Shown piece by piece: positions 17,439 to 27,233 of a DNA stretch of 64,000 nucleotides. Source of the stretch: Solimonas fluminis (GTDB lineage Bacteria; Pseudomonadota; Gammaproteobacteria; Nevskiales; Nevskiaceae). Under the pieces are notes generated by a model, which was given only the letters and a program-made list of their open reading frames with translations, did no database searches and was not told the DNA's origin. The stretch lies in the NCBI RefSeq assembly GCF_002930645.1, contig NZ_PSNW01000004.1:248370-312369 (forward strand), in the 5' to 3' direction. The position numbers and the translations under genes were made by a program. Position 1 is the stretch's first letter. Every line of letters begins with the position of its first letter.

Positions 17439-18452
17439 TCAAGCTTCCGCGATTTTCAAGACGAGCTTGCCGGTGTTGTCGCCGCGGAACAGCCTGAGCA
17501 GCGTGTCCGGAAACACCTGCACGCCGCCCTCCACGATGTCCTCGCGCGTCTTCAGCTTGCCGGCGGCCAGCCAGCCGGCCATCTCGCGCCCGGCGATGGC
17601 GTAGCGGTCGGCGTAGTCGAATACCACCATGCCCTTCATGCTGGCGCGGTTGACCAGCAGCGACATGTAGTTGCTCGGCCCCTTCACCGGCGTGGTGTTG
17701 TTGTACTGCGAGATGGCGCCGCAGATGACGATGCGCGCACCGCGCGTGATCTGCGTCAGCGCGGCGTCGAGGATGTCGCCGCCGACGTTGTCGAAGTAGA
17801 CGTCGATGCCCTTGGGACAGTGCTGCTTCAGGCTCTTCTTCACGTCCTCGCCCTTGTAGTCGATGCAGGCGTCGAAGCCCAGATCCTCGACCACGTAGCG
17901 GCACTTGTCGGCACCGCCGGCGATGCCGACCACTCGGCAACCCTTGATCTTCGCGATCTGCCCGACCACGCCGCCCACGGCACCGGCCGCGCCGGACACC
18001 ACTACCGTGTCGCCGGTCTTGGCCTCGCCCACTTCCAGCAGGCCGAAGTACGCCGTCATGCCGGGCATGCCGAGGGTGCCCAGCCACACCGGCAGCGGCG
18101 CCAGCTTCGGGTCCACCTTGGTCACGGCCCGGCCGTCGGACAGCGCGTACTCCTGCACGCCGAAGGTGCTGACCACGTGCTCGCCGACGGCGAACTTCGG
18201 ATGCTTCGAGGCGACCACGCGGCCGACGGCGCCGGCACGCATGACTTCGCCGATGCCCACGGGCGGGACATACGACTTGCCGTCGTTCATCCAGCCGCGC
18301 ATGGCCGGGTCCAGCGACAGGTACAGGACCTTGACCAGGAACTGGCCCTCCGCGGGCTCCGGCACGGCCTCCTCGGTGCGCTGCCAGACGTTCTCCTGCG
18401 GCAGCCCGACGGGGCGGGCGGCGAGGCGGATCTGGTGGTTGATGACGGTCAT
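17439..18452 (-). CDS. curA: NADP-dependent 2-alkenal/leukotriene B4-type oxidoreductase
   Basis: This is a 337-residue zinc-free medium-chain dehydrogenase/reductase of the CurA / prostaglandin reductase group, which reduces the C=C bond of enones and alkenals with NADPH. Seen are the substrate-side motif LYLSLDPAMRGWM, the Rossmann glycine motif SGAAGAVGGVVGQIAKIKG near 155, and FDNVGGDILD and GAISQYNN, all typical of this group. No zinc-ligand Cys set is present. It is the last gene of the minus-strand acyl/ketone cluster, 11 bases after the hydrolase gene. Confidence 0.9.
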   Translation of the reverse strand: MTVINHQIRLAARPVGLPQENVWQRTEEAVPEPAEGQFLVKVLYLSLDPAMRGWMNDGKSYVPPVGIGEVMRAGAVGRVVASKHPKFAVGEHVVSTFGVQEYALSDGRAVTKVDPKLAPLPVWLGTLGMPGMTAYFGLLEVGEAKTGDTVVVSGAAGAVGGVVGQIAKIKGCRVVGIAGGADKCRYVVEDLGFDACIDYKGEDVKKSLKQHCPKGIDVYFDNVGGDILDAALTQITRGARIVICGAISQYNNTTPVKGPSNYMSLLVNRASMKGMVVFDYADRYAIAGREMAGWLAAGKLKTREDIVEGGVQVFPDTLLRLFRGDNTGKLVLKIAEA

Positions 18453-18463
18453 GGGATTCTCCT

Positions 18464-19342
18464 TCAGGCGTTGAGGGTGGCCAGCGCCAGTTCGGCGTAG
18501 CGTTGCGGTTGTTCGAGATCGGGGAAATGGCCGCAGTCGGCGAAGCGCTCGACGCGGGCCTGCGGCAGCAGTTCCCGCAGCGAATCGGGCGAGGTGCGGC
18601 GGTGGCTGCGGTCGCGCTCGCCCCAGATGAGCAGCGCCGGCGTCTTCACGCCCTCCAGCTCGCCGTCACGGGCCTGCGACAGGCCCTGCACGACGCCGGC
18701 CAGGCAGAAGCAGCCGCCATGCGTCAGCGAGTGATGCGCGGGCGCCAGGAACTCATCGAAGCGCGAGCGGTCCGGCAGGGCGATGCCGTACCAGACGCTG
18801 GCGAAGCGGCGGCGCGAGGCGCGCATCAGCAACTGCCCCACCACCGGCACCTGCAGGGGCTTGGGCACGTTCTTCTGCGTCCAGGCGCGCATGGCCGGCA
18901 TCGAGGGCGTCTGGCACAGCAGCAGGCGGCGGATGCGGTGCGGCGCGGCCTTGGCGGCGGCAATCGCGTAGAGGCCGTTGGCGCAGGAGAAATGCAGGGC
19001 CGCCTCGCGGATGTCCAGCGCGTCCATCACCGCCAGCACGGCGCCGGCGCCCTCCTGCAGGCGATGGCCGTAGCCCAGCGCGGGCCTCGACTGGCCGAAG
19101 CCCGGCAGGTCGAAGCAGACCACGCGCGCATAGGGTCGCAGCCGCTCGATCACCGCGGCGTGATGCTCGATGACGTTGGGTCCGTCCGGCACCATCAGCA
19201 CCACAGGACCCTTGCCGCCGGTGTCGAGCACGCGCAGGCGGCCGATGCGGGTGTCGACCAGGCGCGTGCCGGCCGGCCAGCCGGAGGCATCGGGCGCGGA
19301 GAGCGAGCGGTTGATCAGGCTGTCGAGGGCGGCGGCGAGCAT
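18464..19342 (-). CDS. Alpha/beta hydrolase with a Cys-containing nucleophile elbow
   Basis: This is a 292-residue hydrolase. The start at 19342 is one base after the stop of the DUF2855 gene (TGAGATG), so the genes are translationally coupled. It has a typical fold: VVLMVPDGPNVIEHH (oxyanion region), VVCFDLPGFGQSRP, an acid in LLIWGERDRSH and a His in DCGHFPDLEQP. The nucleophile elbow, usually GHSMG, reads FSCANG, which places Cys where Ser is expected. This resembles dienelactone hydrolases, or it could reflect loss of hydrolysis. The substrate is probably an ester or lactone of the surrounding pathway, by inference only. Confidence 0.82.
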   Translation of the reverse strand: MLAAALDSLINRSLSAPDASGWPAGTRLVDTRIGRLRVLDTGGKGPVVLMVPDGPNVIEHHAAVIERLRPYARVVCFDLPGFGQSRPALGYGHRLQEGAGAVLAVMDALDIREAALHFSCANGLYAIAAAKAAPHRIRRLLLCQTPSMPAMRAWTQKNVPKPLQVPVVGQLLMRASRRRFASVWYGIALPDRSRFDEFLAPAHHSLTHGGCFCLAGVVQGLSQARDGELEGVKTPALLIWGERDRSHRRTSPDSLRELLPQARVERFADCGHFPDLEQPQRYAELALATLNA

Positions 19343-19343
19343 C

Positions 19344-20420
19344 TCAGGCCTCCAGGACGTGACCGGCCTGCGGCGCGGCGCGTCCCTCCAGCACCTCGCG
19401 CCAGGCGGCTTCCCACTGCGCCGGGGCAGTGTGCTGCACGCGCAGCCAGCGGCGCAGCAGCGGCAGGAACCCGGCCCAGGCGACGGCGAAGCGCCGGTCG
19501 ATGCCGCCAGGACCCCAGTCCTGCGTGCGCTTCCTGATCTGGCCCGGCGCGAAGAAGAACTGCGGCTTGGCGCCTGGCAGCGCATGCTGGGTCTGGCGCT
19601 CTTCCCAATGCGTGGCGCCGACGATGCAGCTGTGCTTCAGCGCGTCCTTGAAATGGTGATGCACGCGCGACAGCAGGCCGCCGTCGCCGGACATGTCGAC
19701 GTAGACGCTGGCCACGTCCGCCGGCAGGGATTCCAGCGCGTCATAGCCGATGACGCGGTCATAGTGGCCCAGCTGCTCGCAGAACGCGCGGTTACGCGCC
19801 GAGGTCAGGCCGATCACCTCGCAGGACTGCGGTCGGTTCAGCGACAGGCGCTGCGCCACGCCCAATGCGGTCTTGCTGGAGGCGCTGGCGATGATCACCG
19901 AGCGGCCGCCGAACAGCTGGTTGTCGGCCAGGAAGTCCTCGATCAGGAAGGATGTGATGTAGAGCGGCGACAGCAGGGCCTGCTCGTCCTCCTGCCCCGT
20001 GTCATGCGCCGGGTCCCGGGAGACGCGGCGGTAGAGCTGGTAGGCGGCGGGCAGCGCGCGGCGATGCGGCGTGGCATCCATGAAGGAGGCCTCGCCGATG
20101 CGGCCCGGCTGCAACAGCAGCTGCGAGGACATCGGCAGGTAGCCGTAGATTCGCTCGCCCTCGGCGATGCCCTGGCAGCGCGAGCGCTCCACGCGGGCGA
20201 AGCCCCAGACCGGGATGCGTCCCCAGCCCTCGGCCGCGGGAAAGAACTGCCAGTACTGCATGGCGTCGCCGAAGACGCCGTAGGTGACATTGTTGGCGGT
20301 CAGTGCAAAGCGCTCGATGCGCAGCAGGACCTCGCCGTCCTGCGGCTGCGGCACCTCGGCGTTGACGATGCGGGCCTGGCGCAGGTCCTTTCGGGCCACC
20401 TCGAAATCGAATGCACTCAT
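19344..20420 (-). CDS. DUF2855 family protein
   Basis: This is a 358-residue protein of the DUF2855 family, whose biochemical role is undefined. The pattern resembles a degenerate medium-chain reductase: LRIERFALTANNVTYGVFGD at the N-terminus (split as LRIERFALTANN then VTYGVFGD), FGGRSVIIASASSKTALGVA near 170 in the place of a Rossmann loop, then EVIGLTSARN and VYVDMSGDGGL. The usual GxGxxG is absent. In other genomes the family tends to sit near acyl-CoA and SDR genes, as here, but that is recollection. It is in an operon between an SDR and the alpha/beta hydrolase. Confidence 0.85.
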   Translation of the reverse strand: MSAFDFEVARKDLRQARIVNAEVPQPQDGEVLLRIERFALTANNVTYGVFGDAMQYWQFFPAAEGWGRIPVWGFARVERSRCQGIAEGERIYGYLPMSSQLLLQPGRIGEASFMDATPHRRALPAAYQLYRRVSRDPAHDTGQEDEQALLSPLYITSFLIEDFLADNQLFGGRSVIIASASSKTALGVAQRLSLNRPQSCEVIGLTSARNRAFCEQLGHYDRVIGYDALESLPADVASVYVDMSGDGGLLSRVHHHFKDALKHSCIVGATHWEERQTQHALPGAKPQFFFAPGQIRKRTQDWGPGGIDRRFAVAWAGFLPLLRRWLRVQHTAPAQWEAAWREVLEGRAAPQAGHVLEA

Positions 20421-20442
20421 GGTCTGCTCCCGGGAAAAGGAA

Positions 20443-21204
20443 TCAACCGCGTGAGTAGGTCAAGCCGCCATCGACCTTGATGACGGAACCGCTGGTATAG
20501 GACGAGGCATCGGAAGCCAGATACAGCGCCGCGCCGACGATCTCCTTCGGGTTGCCGGCACGGCCCATCGGCACGCTGCGCGAGATCATCTCCCGCAGTT
20601 CATCGGGCCAGGCCTTGCTGATGTCGGTCAGGAAGGCACCCGGCACCAGCGTGTTGACGCGCACCTTGCCGCCGTACATGTGCGAGAGGCCTGCCGCCAT
20701 GGTGTGCAGGGCGCTCTTGGCCATGGCGTAGGGAATCTCGTGCTCGCCCGGTTGCATGGCGCTGGTGCTGCTGACGTTGATGATGCTGCCGCCGCCGGCC
20801 TTGGCCATCCGCTCCGCCGCCAGCACCGACAGGCGGAAGGGGCCCTTGAGGTTCAGGTCCAGGACCTTGTTCCACAGCTCCTCGCTGACTTCCGCCAGCG
20901 AGGGATACAGCGGCGAAGCGCCGGCGTTGTTGACCAGGATGTCGAGGCGGCCGAATTCACGGTCCACGGCCTCCATCAGCCGCGCGGCATCGTCCCAGCG
21001 GCCGGCATGGAAGGCGACCGGCAGCGCACGCACGCCGTATGCCTCCAGCTCCGCCGCTGCCTGCTCGCAGATCTCCAGCTTGCGGCTGGCGATCACGACG
21101 TGGGCACCGTGCGCGGCGAAGCCGCGCGCCATCTCCAGGCCCAGGCCGCGGCTGCCGCCGGTGACGACGGCAACCCGGCCGGTGAGATCGAAGAGCTTGT
21201 CCAT
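20443..21204 (-). CDS. SDR family oxidoreductase
   Basis: This is a 253-residue classical short-chain dehydrogenase. The start at 21204 has an AAAGGGA ribosome binding site and gives a standard N-terminus. It shows the cofactor motif VTGGSRGLGLEMARGF, the NNAG motif (ILVNNAGAS), Ser in NVSSTSAM, and the active-site Tyr/Lys in IPYAMAKSA. The C-terminal VDGGLTYSRG is typical. It probably oxidises or reduces a hydroxy/keto acyl intermediate. It is 22 bases downstream of the acyl-CoA dehydrogenase gene on the same strand. Confidence 0.9.
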   Translation of the reverse strand: MDKLFDLTGRVAVVTGGSRGLGLEMARGFAAHGAHVVIASRKLEICEQAAAELEAYGVRALPVAFHAGRWDDAARLMEAVDREFGRLDILVNNAGASPLYPSLAEVSEELWNKVLDLNLKGPFRLSVLAAERMAKAGGGSIINVSSTSAMQPGEHEIPYAMAKSALHTMAAGLSHMYGGKVRVNTLVPGAFLTDISKAWPDELREMISRSVPMGRAGNPKEIVGAALYLASDASSYTSGSVIKVDGGLTYSRG

Positions 21205-21226
21205 TTTCGATCCCTTTGCCCCGGCG

Positions 21227-22477
<1,251 letters not shown>

Positions 22478-22501
22478 CGTCGTGGCTCCTGATGTCTGTT
22501 C

Positions 22502-22621
22502 CCTTCTCCCTCCGGGAGAAGGTGGCCCGTAGGGCCGGATGAGGGACGCGGTTTCAATGAATCGCGTCACTCGTTGGTAGCTCGTCCCTCACCCCCACCC
22601 CTCTCCCGAGGGGAGAGGGGG
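22502..22621. repeat. Paired CTCTCCC/GGGAGAG palindromic repeats
   Basis: The 152 bases between the dehydrogenase and phosphotransferase genes hold two hairpins: CCTTCTCCC-TCC-GGGAGAAGG (22502-22522), followed by GTGGCCCGTAGGGCCGGATGAGGG, and at the far end CCCTCACCCCCACCCCTCTCCC with GGGGAGAGGGG (ending 22621). Related hairpins occur at 45656-45676, 46063-46080 and 57233-57255. This is a dispersed intergenic repeat family. Confidence 0.75.
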
Positions 22622-22629
22622 GCAACAAC

Positions 22630-23703
22630 TTACTTCCGCTTCTGGATCTGCTGCACCTTCTGCCAGGCCATCTCGGCCAGGGGCCGCGCCGCCGCGCCCA
22701 TCGCCGCGGCCTGCTTGCTGGCGGCGGTTCCGTCCTTCACGCGGCCGGCGATGCCCTGCAGGATCGCGCCGAGGCGGAACAGGTTGTAGGCGATGTAGAA
22801 GTCCCAGTCGCTCTGCGGGATGGCGTCGCGGCCGGTGCGCCGGCAATACGCGGCGATGTGCTCGGCCTCGGAGGGAATGCCCAGCTCGGCCAGCTTGTAG
22901 CCCGCCAGGCCGCGGAACACGCCCTTGGGGATATGCCAGGTCATGCAGTGGTAGGAGAAATCCGCCAGCGGATGGCCCAGCGTCGACAGCTCCCAGTCCA
23001 GCACGGCCAGCACGCGCGGCTCGGTGGGATGGAAGATCATGTTGTCCAGGCGGTAGTCGCCGTGGACGATGCTGCTCTCCTCGCCCGCCGGGACGTTCGC
23101 CGGCAGCCATTCGATCAGCCGGTCGAAGGCCTCGATCTTCTCGGTCTCGGAAGCCTTGTACTGCTTGCTCCAGCGGTCGATCTGGCGCGCGAAGTAGTTG
23201 CCGGGCTTGCCGTAGTCGGCCAGGCCCACCGCCGCGTAGTCCACCTTGTGAAGGGCGGCCATCACCCGGTTCATCTCGTCGAAGATGGCGCGGCGCTGCT
23301 CCGGCGTGTAGTCCGGCAGCGACGGATCCCACATGATGCGGCCCTCGACGCAGTCCATCACGTAGAACGGCGTGCCGATGATGCCGTCGTCCTCGCAGAG
23401 CACATAGGTCTTCGCCACCGGCACATCGGTCTTCGCCAGCGCGCTGATGACCTTGTACTCGCGATCCACGGCATGCGCCGAGGCCAGCAGCTTGCCCGGC
23501 GGCTTGCGCCGCAGCACGTACTTCCGGCCCGGCGTGAGCAGCTTGTAGGTGGGGTTGGACTGTCCGCCCTTGAACTGCTCCACCGTCAGCGGCCCGGCGA
23601 AGCCCTCGACGTTCTTCGACAGGTAGGCTTCCAGCGCCGCCGCGTCGAACTGATGCTTCTCCTGCACCGGCATCGTGCCGGTGAAATCCTTCTGGTCCGA
23701 CAC
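22630..23703 (-). CDS. Phosphotransferase-family (APH-like) kinase
   Basis: This is a 357-residue aminoglycoside-phosphotransferase-fold kinase. I start it at GTG 23703 (AGGAG 8 bases upstream, 2 bases after the upstream stop). Motifs are KGGQSNPTYKL (nucleotide loop), YVLRRKPPGKLL (ATP Lys), IVHGDYRLDNMIF (catalytic loop Asp) and LAVLDWELSTLGHPLADF (Mg-binding Asp). Members next to or fused to acyl-CoA dehydrogenases phosphorylate 4-hydroxyacyl-CoAs rather than antibiotics (the ACAD10/11 and LvaA groups). The adjacent acyl-CoA dehydrogenase and quinone reductase support that role; antibiotic resistance is unlikely. Confidence 0.85.
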   Translation of the reverse strand: MSDQKDFTGTMPVQEKHQFDAAALEAYLSKNVEGFAGPLTVEQFKGGQSNPTYKLLTPGRKYVLRRKPPGKLLASAHAVDREYKVISALAKTDVPVAKTYVLCEDDGIIGTPFYVMDCVEGRIMWDPSLPDYTPEQRRAIFDEMNRVMAALHKVDYAAVGLADYGKPGNYFARQIDRWSKQYKASETEKIEAFDRLIEWLPANVPAGEESSIVHGDYRLDNMIFHPTEPRVLAVLDWELSTLGHPLADFSYHCMTWHIPKGVFRGLAGYKLAELGIPSEAEHIAAYCRRTGRDAIPQSDWDFYIAYNLFRLGAILQGIAGRVKDGTAASKQAAAMGAAARPLAEMAWQKVQQIQKRK

Positions 23704-23705
23704 GC

Positions 23706-24689
23706 TCAAATCTCCTGCGGGGTGACGACGATCTTGCCGGACACGCGGCGGTCCATCAGCAGGCGGATGGCCTCGGCGCCGCGCGACAGCGGGTAGGTCC
23801 CGGCGATGTGCGGCTTGAGCTTGCCTTCCTTGAGCCAGCCGATCAGCACGCGCAGGTCGGCGAGGTTGTTCATCGGCTCGCGCTTGGCGTAGTCGCCCCA
23901 GAACACGCCGACGATATCGCAGCCCTTGAGCAGGGCCAGGTTGACGGGAATCCTGGGGATTTCGCCATTGGCGAAGCCGATCACCAGCAGGCGGCCGCGC
24001 CAGGCGGTGCTGCGCAGCGCCACCTCGGTGTAGGGGCCGCCGACCGGGTCGTAGGTGACGTCCACGCCCTTTCCGCCGGTGAGGGCCTTGAGACGTTCCT
24101 TGAGGTCTTCCTTGGAGTAGTCGATCAGCTCGTCGGCACCGTGCTCCTTGCATACCGCCAGCTTCTCGGCGCTGGAGGCCGCGGCGATCACCCGCGCGCC
24201 CAGCACCTTGCCGATCTCGATGGCGGCCAGCCCGACGCCGCCGGAGGCACCCAGCACCAGCAGGGTTTCGCCGGCCTTGAGCTTCGCGCGGTCCTTCAGT
24301 GCGTGGTAGGAGGTGGCATAGGTCATCACGAAGGAGGACGCGGTGACGAAGTCCAGGCCTTCCGGCATCGGCAGCACGGCGCGGGCGTCGGCCACCACCA
24401 GCTGGGCAAAGGCGCCCCAGCCGGTGAAGCAGATGACCTTGTCGCCCGGCTTGACGTGCTTGACCTTGGCCCCCACGGACTCGATCACGCCGGCGCACTC
24501 GCCGCCCGGCGAGAACGGGAATTCCGGCTTGAACTGGTACTTGCCCTGCACGATCAGCGTGTCGGGGAAGTTCACCCCGGCGGCCTGCACGCGCACCACG
24601 GCATCGTTGTCGCCCGGTACCGGGTCGGGACGGTCCTCCAGCGTCAGGGTCTCAGGGAGTCCCCATTGTTTGCAGAGCAGGGCTTTCAT
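23706..24689 (-). CDS. Zinc-free NADPH:quinone oxidoreductase-like MDR enzyme
   Basis: This is a 327-residue medium-chain reductase of the quinone oxidoreductase class. Key motifs are GVNFPDTLIVQGKYQFKPEF (quinone reductase substrate side, split GVNFPDTLIVQG / KYQFKPEF), PFSPGGECAGVIESVG, and the glycine-rich LGASGGVGLAAIEIGKVLGA. No zinc-binding Cys cluster is seen. It is immediately upstream of the kinase gene (stop 2 bases before GTG), so the two are coupled. It could reduce an enoyl intermediate or a quinone; the substrate is not evident. Confidence 0.9.
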   Translation of the reverse strand: MKALLCKQWGLPETLTLEDRPDPVPGDNDAVVRVQAAGVNFPDTLIVQGKYQFKPEFPFSPGGECAGVIESVGAKVKHVKPGDKVICFTGWGAFAQLVVADARAVLPMPEGLDFVTASSFVMTYATSYHALKDRAKLKAGETLLVLGASGGVGLAAIEIGKVLGARVIAAASSAEKLAVCKEHGADELIDYSKEDLKERLKALTGGKGVDVTYDPVGGPYTEVALRSTAWRGRLLVIGFANGEIPRIPVNLALLKGCDIVGVFWGDYAKREPMNNLADLRVLIGWLKEGKLKPHIAGTYPLSRGAEAIRLLMDRRVSGKIVVTPQEI

Positions 24690-24721
24690 GCTTTTCTTCC
24701 TTGTTGACGATCCATGGCGAT

Positions 24722-24811
24722 CCGTTCGTGCTGAGCCTGTCGAGGCATGAACGGACGAGAGCCGAGGGTACGGTGCGCCCGTTCACCCTTCGACAGGCTC
24801 AGGGCGAACGG
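24722..24811. repeat. Two inverted copies of a GTTCG...CTGAGCCTGTCGA repeat
   Basis: Copy 1 (24722-24754) reads CCGTTCGTGCTGAGCCTGTCGA and ends GAACGG. Copy 2 (24779-24811) is the opposite orientation: CCGTTCACCC then TTCGACAGGCTCAGGG and CGAACGG. A third copy lies at 45534-45566. The CTGAGCCTGTCGA core is a widely dispersed proteobacterial intergenic repeat. Together the two copies can form a long hairpin between the quinone reductase and SDR genes. Confidence 0.8.
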
Positions 24812-24831
24812 TAGATGGGACAGTTGGAAAA

Positions 24832-25662
24832 TCACGGCATCGGGTTGCGCGGCTGCCCGCCGTCGATGATGTCGCGCAGGCGCATCTCCACGGCCGGCTT
24901 GATGTTGGCGTGGGTCAGAATATAGAAGCGGTTGTCCTTCACCGCATCGATCGTCACGCGCGCCACGTCGGCGGCGCTGATCTTGCCCTTCTTCACGGCC
25001 TGGCGGACCCGCTCCTCGTAGGCCGCGGCCTCGGGATTGCTGTCGGCCAGCTCGGCCGGACGGTTGCGCGCGGCGTCGGCAATGCCGGTGTTGACGTAGG
25101 CCGGGCACAGCACGGAGACGCCGATCTTCGCGCCCGCGGCCTGCAGCTCGTGGTGCAGGCACTCGGACATCGTCACCACGCCATGCTTGCTGACGCAGTA
25201 GATGCTGGAGGCGGGGACCGACAGCAGGCCGGCGACCGAGGCGGTGTTGACGATGTGGCATTCGTCGCCCTGCGCGAGCATGCGCGGCACGAAGTTGCGG
25301 ACCCCGTGCACCACGCCCATCAGGTTCACGCCCAGCACCCACTCCCAGTCCTGCTCGGTGGTGGTCCAGGTGGGTCCGGCCACGGCCACGCCGGCATTGT
25401 TGAACAGCAGCTGGGCGCTGCCATACTCGGCGTAGGTACGGTCGGCGAGCTGCTGCACCTGCCAGCCCTGCGAGACGTCGCAGCGCTGCAACAAGGCAGC
25501 GGTGCCGGCGGGCAGCATTTCCCGCGTCGCCTGCAGGCCCTTCTCGTCCACATCGGCCAGGGACAGGCGCATGCCTTCCTGCGCGCAGAGCAGTGCCAGC
25601 TCGCGGCCGAAGCCGCTGCCCGCGCCGGTGATGACGGCGACCTTGCCGGCGAGCGTCTTCAT
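24832..25662 (-). CDS. SDR family oxidoreductase
   Basis: This is a 276-residue short-chain dehydrogenase. The start at 25662 overlaps the upstream SDR stop by 4 bases (ATGA), giving coupled translation. It has VITGAGSGFGRELALLCAQ (cofactor), LFNNAGVAVAGP, VNTASVAGLLSV and the active site SIYCVSKHGVV. The C-terminus, ISAADVARVTIDAVKDNRFY and the following ILTH motif, is typical of a group that handles hydroxylated lipids or alcohols. It is the third gene of the cluster reading from the LysR promoter. Confidence 0.9.
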   Translation of the reverse strand: MKTLAGKVAVITGAGSGFGRELALLCAQEGMRLSLADVDEKGLQATREMLPAGTAALLQRCDVSQGWQVQQLADRTYAEYGSAQLLFNNAGVAVAGPTWTTTEQDWEWVLGVNLMGVVHGVRNFVPRMLAQGDECHIVNTASVAGLLSVPASSIYCVSKHGVVTMSECLHHELQAAGAKIGVSVLCPAYVNTGIADAARNRPAELADSNPEAAAYEERVRQAVKKGKISAADVARVTIDAVKDNRFYILTHANIKPAVEMRLRDIIDGGQPRNPMP

Positions 25663-26429
25663 GCGACGAGGTAGCCGCCGTCGACGTTGAGCGCGACGCC
25701 GGTGGTGTAGCTGGCAGCCGGCGAGACCAGGTAGAGCACCGTGCCGGCCATCTCGTCGGGCTGGGCCACGCGATTCATCGGCACGTGCTCCAGCACCTTG
25801 TTCATGATCTGCTTGTTCTGCACCAGGGTGGCGGCGAACTTGGTGTCGGTGAAGCCCGGCAGCAGCGCGTTGACGCGCACCTTCTGCGGCGCACATTCGC
25901 GGGCGAAGGCCTGGGTCATGGAGATGACCGCGGCCTTGGTGATGGAGTAGATGCCCTGCAGCGGCCCCGGGATCACGCCGTTGACCGAGGCGACGTTGAC
26001 GATGCTGCCGCCGCCGTTCTTCGCCATGGCCTTGACGCCCTTGGCCGACATGAAGAAGTAGCCGCGGATGTTGACGTCCACGGTCTTCTGGAAGGCACCG
26101 AGATCGGTCTCCCAGATCGGACCGAAGTGCGGGTTGGTGGCGGCGTTGTTGACCAGGATGTCGAGGCGGCCGTGCTTCTGCTCGATCGCGGCGAAGATCG
26201 CGTCGATCTGCGCCATCTCGCCGATATGGCAGGCGATGGCTTCGGCGCTGCCGCCGGCGGCGCGGATCTCGCCAGCCACGCGCTCGCAATCCGGCAGCTT
26301 GCGGCTGGACACGATCACGTGGGCACCGGCACCGGCCAGGGTCTTGGCGATGCTCTCGCCGATGCCGCGGCTGGCGCCGGTGACCAGGGCGACCTTGCCC
26401 TGCAGGCTGAACAGTTCGGTGGACTTCAT
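25659..26429 (-). CDS. SDR family oxidoreductase
   Basis: This is a 256-residue short-chain dehydrogenase. The start at 26429 has GAGGAG 8 bases upstream. Motifs are VTGASRGIGESIAKTLAGAG, ILVNNAATNP, NVASVNGVIPG and the active site GIYSITKAAVIS. The NNAA (not NNAG) variant occurs in 3-oxoacyl reductase-like members. It is coupled to the following SDR by a 4-base overlap, and lies 13 bases downstream of the histidine phosphatase gene. Confidence 0.9.
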   Translation of the reverse strand: MKSTELFSLQGKVALVTGASRGIGESIAKTLAGAGAHVIVSSRKLPDCERVAGEIRAAGGSAEAIACHIGEMAQIDAIFAAIEQKHGRLDILVNNAATNPHFGPIWETDLGAFQKTVDVNIRGYFFMSAKGVKAMAKNGGGSIVNVASVNGVIPGPLQGIYSITKAAVISMTQAFARECAPQKVRVNALLPGFTDTKFAATLVQNKQIMNKVLEHVPMNRVAQPDEMAGTVLYLVSPAASYTTGVALNVDGGYLVA

Positions 26430-26442
26430 GGGGAGCGTCTCC

Positions 26443-27147
26443 TCAACGATAGGTGATGTTCTTGGGCTCCCGCGTCTGTTCCAGGTGCGGGTAGGCATTC
26501 AGGTAGCTGATGGTGAGCTGGCCGGGGCTGTGCAGCAGCTTGGTGACGGCGCTGTTGACCACGGTCCAGTTCAGCGCGGCGGTGCGCGCCTCGGTCAGGC
26601 CGAACAACTCCTGGGCGACGGCGGAGATCGGGCCGCCGGAGGTGAAGACCACGGCACGCCGGGACTTGTCGGTGTCGGCCAGCACGCGGCGCACCGCGCC
26701 GACGCAGCGGCCACGGAAGCCGGCCCAGCTCTCGCGATACTCGGCATCGTGCTGCCCGCTCATCCAGCGCACCATGGCGTCCTCGAACAGGCGCTGGAAG
26801 GCGTGGCGCGGGTTCTCGAACTGCTTCAGGTAGCCACCCATCGCGGCCTTCTCCTGCAGGTCCGGCCGGCTGACGTTGAGCATCTGCACGTGGTCGTACT
26901 CCTCCAGGCCCGGATCGACGATCCACTCGGACTCCGGCGGAGCCGCGTCCATGGCGCCCAGGCAGGCCTCGGCGGTCTGGCGGTGGCGCTTCATGCCGCC
27001 CACCACCACGCGGTCGAAGCTCAGGCCGCTCTGGCGGAACCAGGCGCCCAGCAGGCGCGACTGCTCGTAGCCCAGGTCGGAAAGCTGGTCGTAGTCGGCG
27101 GCGCCGAAGGACGCCTGGCCATGCCGCACAAGGAAGATCTGGCCCAT
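26443..27147 (-). CDS. Histidine phosphatase family protein
   Basis: This is a 234-residue phosphoglycerate-mutase-like phosphatase. The RHG motif LVRHGQASFGA is at the N-terminus (catalytic His8), with a Glu in VDPGLEEYD and the second His-type region VVFTSGGPISAVA near 165, where the expected His is replaced by SGG. That alteration may limit activity, or the catalytic His may be supplied elsewhere. It is the first gene of the minus-strand cluster and divergent from the LysR gene. It might remove phosphate from an intermediate made by the neighbouring kinase, which is speculative. Confidence 0.85.
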   Translation of the reverse strand: MGQIFLVRHGQASFGAADYDQLSDLGYEQSRLLGAWFRQSGLSFDRVVVGGMKRHRQTAEACLGAMDAAPPESEWIVDPGLEEYDHVQMLNVSRPDLQEKAAMGGYLKQFENPRHAFQRLFEDAMVRWMSGQHDAEYRESWAGFRGRCVGAVRRVLADTDKSRRAVVFTSGGPISAVAQELFGLTEARTAALNWTVVNSAVTKLLHSPGQLTISYLNAYPHLEQTREPKNITYR

Positions 27148-27195
27148 GGATCACCGTTTCAGGATTGCCGGCAGCTTAGGAGCCCCCCTACAATC

Positions 27196-27216
27196 ATTCA
27201 AATGAATAGATTGAAT
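27196..27216. promoter_or_regulatory. Candidate LysR operator in divergent promoter
   Basis: Arms ATTCA and TGAAT are separated by AA (27196-27207) and followed by another TTGAAT half (27211-27216). The site lies in the 86-base AT-richer region between the histidine phosphatase gene and the LysR gene, where a LysR regulator would control both directions. Confidence 0.45.
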
Positions 27217-27233
27217 CAGCGTCCATAAATGAA

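Noticed and set aside
22630-23703. Aminoglycoside resistance gene
   Set aside because: The kinase motifs belong to the phosphotransferase group linked to acyl-CoA dehydrogenases, and its neighbours are metabolic.
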